DNA of 64,000 bases, from the NCBI GenBank assembly GCA_964019335.1, contig OZ025663.1, positions 220,001 to 284,000 of the forward strand, written 5' to 3'. The position numbers were made by a program, and so were the translations under genes. Below the pieces are notes generated by a model that was not told where the DNA came from, did no database searches, and worked only from the letters and a program-made list of their open reading frames with translations. The first letter of the stretch is position 1. Each line of letters opens with the position of its first letter. This DNA is from Diplonema japonicum. Lineage: Eukaryota > Euglenozoa > Diplonemea > Diplonemida > Diplonemidae. This document shows, in pieces, positions 8,978-18,063 of this stretch.

Positions 8978-11900
8978 ATGCTGTCTGTGTTGTTGGGTGT
9001 GTTGTGCGGTGGTGCGTTGAGTCCCCAGTCGTTTTTGGATCAACCGCAGTTCCTTGCGACGCATGGCGGGTACAGCTTCTTTAAGGTGTGGATCAACCCT
9101 GCTCTGTTCAGGGCGAACCAAGTCATGACCGATGAGGTCATTGCCAGCACGTGTCTTGCGGCGTCCCGTGGCACGCCCCCTAGGGCCCCCTGCCAAAGCA
9201 GCAGCCCTATCTGCAAGTACTTCTCCTCCACACACTGCAAAGCGACCTCCGAGCAAGGGTGCGACCAGCCCATGCTCTCTACAGCCCTGCAGATGGGCTG
9301 CAGTTCCGCCCACGACCCTGTTTGTCGGCAACGGGCCTTCGGCAGCCTTGTCGGCACCAACGGTGGCTGCCTCTGGGCACACATGGGCAACGCCTGGGGC
9401 GCCAGCGGTGCCTGCGGCAACTGCGACTGCGACTCCAACGCTTGGAACCCCGCTGTAGGCGGCAGCACATTGGCCACCTGTGCTTCCCTTACATCCTTCT
9501 GTCAAGAAGGCAGGCAATACACCACTGACGGCATGATATGGCCCAACTGCAACCCCACTGCCCTCCCCGGCACACCAGGCGCGTCTAGCTGCCTCACAGG
9601 CGGCGCCATGCCTGCCCCTGGTGCGAACTGGCCACAGACCCAAATGGAGCACTGGGCCTTTTGTGTCGGCCGGGCCGTCTGCAAATGCGTTCATGGAAAA
9701 TGCGACATCTCATCCGAGCAAGGGAACTGTATGCTCGGAACGTGTGGCGCAGGGTGGAGCGGCCCCCTCTGCAACGAACCCTGCGGGCCCACTTTCTGTC
9801 TTGGCAGGAACGACCCCTCCGTAACCCCCCCTGCGGGTGTCGTGGCGTCGGCTTACAACGGTGTCTGGACAAACACTCAGAATCAGTGCCACTGTGAGTG
9901 CCTTCCCCAATACGGACCCTCGGGGGCAGGGCCCCAAGGAACTGTCTGCGGCACGTGTATCCAACCAGGCATGCTGGGGTGCGTGGCCTACACAGGGACC
10001 TACTTGTCCTCCAACACACCAAAGGACTCGTTCCCTCGTAGCACGCAGTTTGTTGTGAATGTCGACGCACGCTTCGTGCAAAACGACCAGATCGACACCT
10101 CCATCACTGAGATCATCACCGTTTCGAAGGACCCTGGAGGCGGCAACGGTGATGGCGGTGACCTTCGAGTGCACACGCAGAACTCGCAGATGATGCAGGG
10201 GCAGGTCACGATGGTGATGGAGTTCACGGAAGCATGCGACGCGTGCTACCTGACTTTCACTGATGTGAAGGGCGTGCTGCAACCACTAAGGTTCGGCCCA
10301 ATCCGTGTGACGAGCACCGCCACGCACCTTATTGCTACCACGTCTCACACCGAAATAGGCGTGGACGACACAGTGACGATCAGGCTCAACGCTGTCGACG
10401 GCCCGGTGGGCAGCGCAGGCAACACCGACGTCACATCACCCGCTGTAGTGAAGGTCAGGCTGCAAACAGTGCCCGACGGCGGCAACGGTGGCGGTTGCGG
10501 TATCACGGCCGCCAGCGGTTCAGCCCTAACGCAGACTCTTTCGAGTGGTACTGGCGAATGGCGCTTTAAGTTCGGCTGCTCTTGCAATGCTTGCGTTGTC
10601 ATCTTCGAAGACCTGGCCACGACTCGCACACTGCCCGCATACCTGTATGCACCTATCAAAGTGTCTAGTGCTGCACGCTCGATCGGATGTGTCAGAACAG
10701 CGGGTGGTGCATGTGTTGCTACAACCATCAGAACACGCTTGGAAGTGTTCTCTGTGAAACTGCAAGCACAAGATGCTCAGGGGAACTTGGACACGAACGC
10801 CATGGGCACGATATCAGTGGTCCTGCAATCCGGCGGCGGGAACGGAGGTGGCGGGCAGCTGCAGAACGCAGGAGGGTCTAAGTCGTTGACGCAGCCCCTG
10901 GTGAACGGCGAGGCACAGTTCGACCTGTCCTTCACGGAGGCATGCGACTCATGCATCCTCATCGCAAGCAGCAGCGACACATCGCTTTTGCCATACACCT
11001 TCCCGCCGATCAAGGTGGTCACTGATGCCCTCAATCTTGTTGTGGTTAACACAGTGTCAACCCAGTTGAATGTCGGCCAGACATTCGAAGTGGTGGTAGA
11101 GGCGCGGGACTCCCAGGGCAACCGCGACACATCTTGGAACAACAACGTGGGCGCCACGCTGTTGCCGAACGGTGGCAACGGCAACGGTGGACAGCTGCAG
11201 AACGCGGACAACTCCAACTCGCTTGTGAAGCAGTTCGTGCAAGGGGCGTTCACCTACAGGCTCAAGTTTTCGGCGTCATGCACTGCGTGCATTGTGGAGT
11301 TCACAGACGTGTCGTCAAGCAACCAGAGGCTGAACCCTGTACAGCTCCCAGCCATCTTTGTGGGCACCACTAAGGTCAGAATGGAGCAAAAAGACCCGTT
11401 GAGAAACAACATCAAGAAGAACCAGAACTTCGTTATCACAATCAACACGGTGGACGCTGCTGGCGACATAGACGTCAACGACATGGGCAGGGTGTCGGTG
11501 TCCAAGCAGCCGGGCGGCGGCAATGGTGATGGAGGTGCTGTAACCGACACCCTAGGCCTCACAAGGGACAACGTGATGGGCGTGGCGACCTTCACGCTGT
11601 CGTTCTCGCGAGCGTGCGATGCATGCTACCTCGAGTTCGCTCACAGCTCAGGCGGCATCCCCAAGCTTGTGGTGGGCCCCATCGAGGTTACATCGTTTGC
11701 CACGAAGCTTATCATTACAACATCGACGCCCCAGACCATCAGGGCCGGGGAGGACTTCCCCCTCACGGCACAGGCAGTTGATGACGACAACAACATCGAT
11801 AGGACGGACAGAGGCACCTTTAGTATCACGAGCTCATCTTCTGGCAACAACGGTGATGGCGGTCAGCTGACCAACGCAGGATCAGCCGTCACAATACAAC

Positions 11901-13464
11901 AAGTGATGAACAGGGGAGTGGTATCGTGGCGGCCGCAGTTTAGCACAGCGTGCCAGGCCTGCCAGGTCACTGTGCGAGGGCCCGATGCGCTGCTGGGCAC
12001 TGTCTCCACCGACATCATCACTGTGACAACGACAGTGGTGAGCCTCCGCATCTCACCTGTCACCACCTTCCCACGTGTCACCGACGTAGGGAAGCCCATC
12101 GACGTCACGGTGCAGGCGGTTGACGGCAACGGCAACATTGCCACAGGCGTCGCTATTGCGGTCACATCGACACTGCTGCCTAACGGCGGCAACGGCAACG
12201 GGAGTCCCTTCACAGCATCGCCCGTCACACGTCAGACGGTAAACGGCGAGGCTGCCTTCAGGCTGACCTTCGGCGGTGCCTGCACGGCGTGTGTGGTTGA
12301 GTTCACTCACAACGCAACCACATTGAAGCTAACCCTCCCCTCCATAGAAGTGCTCACCACAGGACGTACGGTCGTGGTAAGGAGCACACTGCAGACAGTA
12401 GCGAAGGGCACGACATTCGAAGTGCCTCTCGAGGTGGTTGATGAAAAGAGCAACACCGACACCTCAGCGGTGATGGCGGTGACAGCGACACTGAGGCCGA
12501 ACGGCGGCAACGGCGGCGGGACACCGTTGACAAGCCAAGGCGGCTCGCAGAACTTCGTTGGTGGGAAGTACACTTACAGGCTTTCATACGGACAGGCGTG
12601 CGATGCGTGCATCATTGAGTTCAAGGCGACGGGCCTGCCTGCAGTAACGACAGCTGCCATGAAGGTGACAACAACAACTGAGAAATTAGTTCTGACACAG
12701 TCGCCTGTGAACGGCGCACCGACAGCAAGGGGTGTGCCCTTCTCAGTTACGGTGAGTGCTGTGGACATAGATGGGAACGTGAACAAAGATGATAGGTCTG
12801 AGGTGGGTGTGCAGCTCACGGAAGTCGGCCCTTCCGGTGCACAAGTCCCTATTGCAGGCCTAACAGGTGGTGGGCAGCAACGGCTTTCTGCAGGCACCCA
12901 AACATTCCCCCTTACCATCAACTCCCCATGTACAACATGCACTCTAACCCCCACGTACACCACATCAACCGGCGGTGCTGTTAACCCTTCGAAGACGGTT
13001 TATTCCCTGCCGGCGCACGACGCCAACCTACCGCCTGGATCGGCCCCTACAGCTTCGACATCTTCTGATGACAGTGGAACAAGCCCTCTTATTTGGGTCC
13101 TTCTTGCGCTGCTCATTCTGTTAATATTGTTGGGGTTGCTGTGGGTGTTGGTGAGCAAACTTAAAGGAGGGAAGAAGGAGGACACATTGGACAAGGAAAA
13201 GGAGGCACCAGTCGAGGAGGACAACACCGAGCCCAACAGAGGCGCCGAGGCGCACTATGAACCTAACTATTATGCAAAGGTGTGATCAAGGGAGTAAAAA
13301 AAAAAAAAAAACATGATACAGACACCGCCTTTTGAGGTACAGGAGTACTCACCTTCTTACCAACAAGGGGGTGACGTGGCAAATCCAATTTCAGAGGCAT
13401 TTCCTTCTAATACCCCATTAAGAAGTGGTGACAGGCCATGGATGGTATGTAAGGGGGAAGGGGT

Positions 13465-13500
<36 letters not shown>

Positions 13501-13578
13501 AAAAAAAACTTGAAAAAAATAATAAAGGTTGATGTTGCATCGTCGCCGCAAGGGCTTTCCCCTGCAGGACAAGCGTGA
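8978..13578 (+). CDS. Large single-pass surface protein with ~9 CxxC repeats (three exons)
   Basis: 1,491 residues. It begins with a signal peptide (MLSVLLGVLCGGALS). A Cys-rich N-terminal third follows (to about residue 340) with EGF-like spacing near CGPTFC and CHCECLPQYG. About nine tandem units of roughly 110 residues come next. Each unit has an A-V-D-x-x-G-N-x-D strand, a Gly/Asn loop (for example PGGGNGDGG) and a CxxC pair such as CDACY, CNACV or CTACI. A TM helix lies near residue 1,370 (WVLLALLILLILLGLLWVLV). The cytosolic tail is charged, then Pro/Tyr-rich. Exons are 8978-13279, 13322-13444 and 13528-13578, both introns phase 0 GT-AG (42 and 83 bases); without splicing it ends at YYAKV. 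The layout suggests an adhesion or recognition protein. I recognise no named family. Confidence 0.85.
10078..12960 (+). repeat. Tandem ~110-residue CxxC repeat array within the coding region
   Basis: Gly/Asn loops sit near 10137, 10478, 10831, 11170, 11510, 11840, 12184 and 12500. The paired cysteines follow about 100 bases later, near 10235, 10585, 10945, 11280, 11615, 11950, 12280 and 12600. A diverged ninth pair lies near 12930. Period is about 320-360 bases. Units differ in sequence, so this is an old protein-level duplication rather than a recent DNA expansion. Confidence 0.85.
13280..13321 (+). other. Cis-intron 1 of surface protein gene
   Basis: 42 bases, AAG|GTGTGA ... ATACAG|ACA, phase 0, with an internal A-run. 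It removes the TGA at 13283. Confidence 0.75.
13445..13527 (+). other. Cis-intron 2 of surface protein gene
   Basis: 83 bases, ATG|GTATGT ... AATAAAG|GTT, phase 0, mostly T-run. It joins 41 codons to a final 16 codons plus stop. Confidence 0.7.
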
Positions 13579-13609
<31 letters not shown>

Positions 13610-14405
13610 TTTTATGTTTATGTATTTTGTGTCACTTAGAATTTTTCTGTTTGGGATTTTTTTTTTTTCTTATTACTTCTCAATGAGTTTCGTCTCCTTT
13701 TTTTCTTCTTTTTTTTTTGTCCAACCCCCACTACCCACGTTTTGGACACGCACCTCATTTTGTTGTGGGTGCAGGATAATTGAGATGCATAGGGTTAAAC
13801 CGAGTGCCGAAAGGGGGGGGGGAAATTACAGGGAAGACAAAGGGGAGAGAAGACTATCAAGATCGTTGCCTCCCCCCCCCCCCCCTATTTCTTTTACCCG
13901 CTGATTTCTTCTCCCCTTATTCTTGGGGATGTTGCTGACCCTTTTTCTCCCCGTTCCAGTCAGTGATTTTGGTTTTTTTTTTTTTTTTTTTTTTTTTTCT
14001 TTTTTTTTTTTTTTTATATATTTATTTCTTCTTTCTATCTCGTAGTAGAATGTTCGATGTCTGTTCATACATTTTCTTGTCATGAAAGGAAAGGGAGGAG
14101 GTAGGCGTGAAAACAAAAAAAAAAGAGAAAAAAAAGGAATTGAAAAAAAAAAAAAATAACAACAAAAAATCGGGATGAAATTTATAGAGAAAAAAAAATT
14201 GTCTGCTATCAAAAAAAAAAAAAAGAAAAATTGTTACCACCCCCATCCCCCCCCCCCCCCCCCTATGTTGCCCTCCACACTTATATCTTTTCTTTCTTTC
14301 TTACCTGGTGTAAAAGATTCTTCCCCCCCCCCCTCCTATCCGCATTTCCGAATTATAGAAGTTGAAAAATAAATCGAAGGGCACACACACACAAAAAAAA
14401 ATAAA
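13579..14405. other. Intergenic homopolymer-rich region
   Basis: A-, T- and C-runs dominate, for example T-runs at about 13973-14015 and C-runs at about 13869-13885 and 14247-14263. A short complex patch at about 13725-13810 is probably untranslated sequence. No gene recognised. Confidence 0.55.
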
Positions 14406-15218
14406 ATGCCCACGCCACGGCATAACCATTTTTTGCAGCAACAACAACAACAACAACAACAACAACAACCTTACCAACGACATGATCCCTCCTGGATCGA
14501 GTACGAGGTAACGGTCCCGCATCAGAAGGGCCACTCAATAGGTGTAGTTGTCCTTCAAGACATGACGGTGGATGAGATCGACCCGACGAGCCTTTTTGCA
14601 AGGGAAGGGCTTGAGAAGGGCATGGTGGTGGTAGGAGTGAATGGTGTTAGAACCGACACAGACACCACCGCACTACGGCTGGTGAGGGAAGCCTCCGGCC
14701 CGTTCTTGAGATTGAACGTAATGGGCGCGAAACGTGGTTTTGAAATGCCCATCCACACACAAGGCTTATCACTGTCACCTCCAAGACTATCTTCTGCATC
14801 GGCTATGCCTAAAATGTTAGCTGCCCTGAGAACAGCCCCAGCACCACCACCTATAACAGACCAAGATGTTTCCGACCGTGTGGAGTTCTTAAAAGCTCAA
14901 GTTGCTGAACGTAATAAACGACTTCCTGCCAACCGACCCATCACAACTCCTTCTATTCCTTCCGTCGCCTCTCCTTCCAGTCCTCGTTCACCTATTCGGG
15001 TCGCGCCAATACAGGTCCCTGAGGGAGCTGTCTTTAGGGAAGGGAAGGATATGGGGAACAGTGGTGAGTTGCTGAAGAGGGTGTCGCCTCCCAGGCAGGT
15101 TCCTAATCCCAATGTTAGAGAGGCGGTTGTTGCTGCTAAGCCTGGTGACGGGGCGGGGAAGAAACCGTTTCTTCGAAAGGGATCCGGCGCGAAGTCCTAC
15201 ACCGCGATAAGAAAACAT

Positions 15219-15250
<32 letters not shown>

Positions 15251-15506
15251 CCCTGTCCAATACCAGCAGCAACAGCAGCAGCAGCAGCAACAGCAGCAAC
15301 AGCAACAGCACCCTGTTCAATACCAGCAGCAGCAGCAACAGGTGCCTCCGTTGTCCACGCCGCATGTCCCTGCCTCCACACCCCCTGCAGTGAACTCGCA
15401 GTTTGTTTCCCATTACGAGCTCCCCCATCAGGCCTCCCCTCGTAGCCCGCCTGCTATATATATCCCCCCGCCGAGCCAGAACGCTGCAGCATGGCTGTCT
15501 GTGTAA
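14406..15506 (+). CDS. PDZ-like domain protein with poly-glutamine tracts
   Basis: 366 residues. An N-terminal Gln run (residues 10-20) precedes a compact domain at about residues 33-115. That domain has SIGVVVLQDMTVDEIDPTSL, then AREGLEKGMVVVGVNGV and a final LRLNV strand. This is the order expected of a PDZ fold (ligand loop, helix, G-D-x-I-x-x-V-N-G-like segment). The rest is Pro/Ser-rich with SPRSP sites and two further long Gln runs around residues 275-315, encoded by mixed CAG/CAA. Likely a scaffold protein with a disordered tail; partner unknown. The short acidic and aromatic C-terminus is not itself a clear PDZ ligand. Confidence 0.6.
14437..14470 (+). repeat. Coding CAA/CAG repeat
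   Basis: Run of Gln codons, mainly CAA, encoding the N-terminal poly-Gln of the PDZ-like protein. A second and third tract of CAG/CAA lie at about 15219-15250 and 15265-15311. Confidence 0.9.
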
Positions 15507-15738
15507 TTTTTTTTTTCTCTAAAGAATGAACACAAAAAAAAAAGAAAAAATTATAAAAAGACACTAGAGGATTTGTTTTTTTTTTTTTTTTTTTTTTTTC
15601 TTTTTTTTTTTTTACCGTACCGTTTGTAGAGAAACATTATTATTTTTATATTATTTTTTGAGGCAGCAAAAAAAAAAAAATCAAAAAAAAAAGGCGAGGG
15701 AGAGGGAAAGGGGAGAAGGGGGGGGGAAGAAAAAAATA

Positions 15739-16170
15739 ATGCAACACTCGCGGCAGATCTCTTTCTCGTCCTTCCCTTTGGAGCTGTGGCTGCTTGTGTC
15801 GACGCTGTGCGGGGTCGTTTGGGTGCTGGCTGCCTTCAGTACGTGGCTGTACAAAAGTCTGGTGCTGCCCAACGCCGACGGAGAGGTCGCCTTGGACATC
15901 ACGATCATCGTCTTGATGATCCTGCTGGAGATCTCAGGCAAGAACCTCGCCAGCTGGGGCAACCTCTTAGAACACAAAGGGCCCTTATTGATGGCCATGC
16001 TAGTACTAACAGTGCAAATAGGAACCTTAGTCTACACCATGCGCTTTCAAGCCTATGTCCTGCAACTGGACCTGTACATGTCTACAGCTTACCTGATCGT
16101 GAAGGGCATCGCAGTGGTATTGGTGGTTAATCAGCTAACCGCCTTATCATGCGTGTCGCAGACTTTGTGA
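15739..16170 (+). CDS. TMEM216: TMEM216/TMEM17-family ciliary transition-zone protein
   Basis: 143 residues, the usual length of TMEM216 (Tectonic/MKS module at the ciliary transition zone). Four hydrophobic helices are visible: about residues 13-35, 52-68, 77-97 and 106-126. The opening FPLELWLLVSTLCGVVWVLA, then LYKSLVLPNADGEVALDI and LQLDLYMSTAYL, follow the family pattern (LPLE-start, K-x-x-x-LPY-like loop before TM2, L-R-L-E-like segment before TM4). The ATG at 15739 follows a purine-rich leader. The stop lies in TTTGTGAGAA, a plausible donor whose splicing to about 16257 would join this frame to the next small ORF; I favour two genes because the family length is complete. A flagellated cell is implied. 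Confidence 0.75.
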   Translation: MQHSRQISFSSFPLELWLLVSTLCGVVWVLAAFSTWLYKSLVLPNADGEVALDITIIVLMILLEISGKNLASWGNLLEHKGPLLMAMLVLTVQIGTLVYTMRFQAYVLQLDLYMSTAYLIVKGIAVVLVVNQLTALSCVSQTL

Positions 16171-16187
16171 GAATAGAACATAGATAT

Positions 16188-16223
<36 letters not shown>

Positions 16224-16268
16224 CTTCTCCTGACCATAAGACAACACAGAGAGAGAGGGGGGAGAAAG

Positions 16269-16511
16269 ATGTTCAAGCCCCGGGAGCTTACCAAGGAGGA
16301 TCTCAACCATATCCTGCGTGTTGGTGTGATCCTCATGGTTTTCCACGTGATGCTGCTCGCCTCTTGGCACGCCGGGTTGGTTGGGACTCTAGGTACTTCA
16401 CTGTTGTGGATGTTCGTGATAAAGGTGTGCTGGCGGAGCGTCGCACGCGAGGCGGACCTGCTTTTCAAAATACAGGACAAAACGACGAAAGAAAAATCCA
16501 AAACGAGATAA
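16269..16511 (+). CDS. Small two-TM membrane protein, unknown
   Basis: 80 residues: charged N-terminus (FKPRELTKEDLNHIL), two hydrophobic helices (about residues 18-34 and 38-54), then a basic amphipathic tail ending in Lys/Thr residues. Preceded by a T-run and an AG, 98 bases after the TMEM216-like gene and 73 bases before the DHHC gene. Not recognised. It could instead be a 3' exon of the TMEM216-like gene, since the phases are compatible, but the initiator context and separate pyrimidine tract suit an independent cistron. Confidence 0.5.
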   Translation: MFKPRELTKEDLNHILRVGVILMVFHVMLLASWHAGLVGTLGTSLLWMFVIKVCWRSVAREADLLFKIQDKTTKEKSKTR

Positions 16512-16548
16512 TAATAAATAAAATTTCTTTCTTCTTTTTATATAAAAA

Positions 16549-16566
16549 AAAAATACTATCCTTCAG
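16549..16566 (+). promoter_or_regulatory. Putative spliced-leader acceptor, DHHC gene
   Basis: TACTATCCTTCAG with AG at 16565-16566, 18 bases before the ATG at 16585, following a T-rich tract. Upstream stop to downstream ATG is only 73 bases, which leaves little room for a promoter and suits polycistronic processing. Confidence 0.4.
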
Positions 16567-16584
16567 GGCACCCCCCCCATACCC

Positions 16585-17409
16585 ATGCACCACTGGCCTC
16601 CGGAAGAAACCATCGATGTGGAAGCAGAGCTTGCAAGACTCGACAGAGAAGGGAGGGTTTTGGACTTCGATGATCAGGACAGAAGCGACTCCTTGGGGGC
16701 GTCGATGTGTGCTATAGGTTTCTTTCTAACGATGCAGACGACGGGGGCGTTCTTGATACACGAAAATATGGGGTTTCCATTTGTAGTTTTGTCGCTCTTG
16801 ACAAACACTTTATACTTCAAGCTGGTGGTCAGCAACCCAGGAAGGCTTCCAAAGGGATCTTCGACCTCCCCACTACGAGAAGAGGTTTTACAAATAACAG
16901 ACAAGTATCGAAACGGAATGAGCGAAACAGCATTATGTAGATTCTGCCGTACAACCCGACCTCCACGAGCAAAGCATTGTCACAAGTGCGGGACGTGCAT
17001 TGCGAAATTCGACCATCATTGCTTTTGGCTCAACAATTGCGTAGGTGCAAGGAATCACAGGCTTTTTCTGACGTTTCTAGCCTTTGTAACACTTTGGCTG
17101 TTGTGGTCTGGAGCCCACTTGATATCTGCGCTGGCTGTTTCATCGGGATATACATATTACACTTGCCTAGTAACCATCGCTGTAGACATGGGGATGGCGT
17201 TGTTTTCGTTGCCGCTTTTAGTAGGGCATCTGATCTTTGCTTGCTGCAATATTACAACGTTCGAGTTCGCGAAGCCGGAGAAGGCCTTTTACCTCCCTCC
17301 GAACGGTGTGAACATTTTCAACAACGGGATTCTTGAAAATCTGCGACGATTTTGTTGTGTAACGAGTGCCCTACCGAAGGAAGACTACGGACCTGTCGTG
17401 GGGTTTTAG
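16585..17409 (+). CDS. DHHC-type protein S-palmitoyltransferase
   Basis: 274 residues. Enzyme that transfers palmitate from acyl-CoA to protein cysteines at Golgi, ER or plasma membrane. Two TM helices lie near residues 42-78. The Cys-rich zinc domain follows, with CRFCRTTRPPRAKHCHKCGTC and the catalytic DHHCFWLNNCVG near residue 143. Two more TM helices come after it. A TTFE motif (TTxE family signature) lies near residue 230, followed by a conserved N-x-x-x-N-G-I-x-x-N-x-R segment. All catalytic residues are intact. Several proteins here have lipidation-type starts (MGC, MGCC), possible substrates in principle only. Confidence 0.93.
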   Translation: MHHWPPEETIDVEAELARLDREGRVLDFDDQDRSDSLGASMCAIGFFLTMQTTGAFLIHENMGFPFVVLSLLTNTLYFKLVVSNPGRLPKGSSTSPLREEVLQITDKYRNGMSETALCRFCRTTRPPRAKHCHKCGTCIAKFDHHCFWLNNCVGARNHRLFLTFLAFVTLWLLWSGAHLISALAVSSGYTYYTCLVTIAVDMGMALFSLPLLVGHLIFACCNITTFEFAKPEKAFYLPPNGVNIFNNGILENLRRFCCVTSALPKEDYGPVVGF

Positions 17410-17449
<40 letters not shown>

Positions 17450-17508
17450 TCTATTTTCCCCTTAATGTCAACAGTGATACTCAAAACAAACAAAAAAAAA
17501 AAAAAAAA

Positions 17509-17847
17509 ATGGCTGAAGCACTTTTCAACAAGATGGCGCAGGCGCTTGCCACCCCCGCTGGCCAGGCCGCCGCCAAGAAGATCAACGAGGTGATCACCTA
17601 CGAGTTCCCCGACACCGGTGCCTCCTACGTCATGGACCTCAAGGCCGGCAAGGCCTACAAGGGTACCTTCGACGACCCTGCATGCACCTTCAAGATGGAC
17701 GAGAAGGTCTTCCTTGAGCTCTCCTCTGGCAAGGCGGACCCCATGGGCCTCTTCATGGAGGGGAAGATCGAGCTCGACGGTGACACCGACATCGCCATGA
17801 AGATCGGCAAGGTCCTTAAGGCCCTCGAGAAGGAGATCAAGATGTAG
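17509..17847 (+). CDS. SCP2 (sterol carrier protein 2) domain protein
   Basis: 112 residues, a stand-alone SCP2 domain that binds sterols or fatty acyl lipids. Motifs: V-x-Y-x-F-P-DTGASYVMDLKAGKA (early strands), then FKMDEKVFLELSSGKADPM and LFMEGKIELDGDTDIAMKIG, matching the hydrophobic-tunnel strand-helix pattern with the D-P-M-x-x-F-M-x-G-K-I signature. No peroxisomal targeting tripeptide is seen at the C-terminus (IKM), so it may be cytosolic. Codons are strongly G/C-ending compared with neighbours, suggesting high expression. The start follows an A-run. Confidence 0.92.
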   Translation: MAEALFNKMAQALATPAGQAAAKKINEVITYEFPDTGASYVMDLKAGKAYKGTFDDPACTFKMDEKVFLELSSGKADPMGLFMEGKIELDGDTDIAMKIGKVLKALEKEIKM

Positions 17848-18063
17848 ACTTTTTTTTTTTTTTTTTTTTTTTATACCCTTTTCTTCTTCTTTTTTTTCAG
17901 TGTCAGACCAACCTGAAAAAAAAAAAGAAGAAAAAATAATTCCCCCCCCCCCCATTATATTTTTCTTCTTCAAAATACGGGGAGAAAAAAAAAGAAAAAG
18001 AAAAAAGAGAGGGGTCAAAAAAAAAAAAATGCCATTAAAAAAACAAGAATAGCAGGCTCGACA

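Noticed and set aside
8801-9694. Long minus-strand frame over the surface protein start
   Set aside because: Antisense to a Cys-rich, G/C-rich coding region and ends in homopolymer; no domain pattern.
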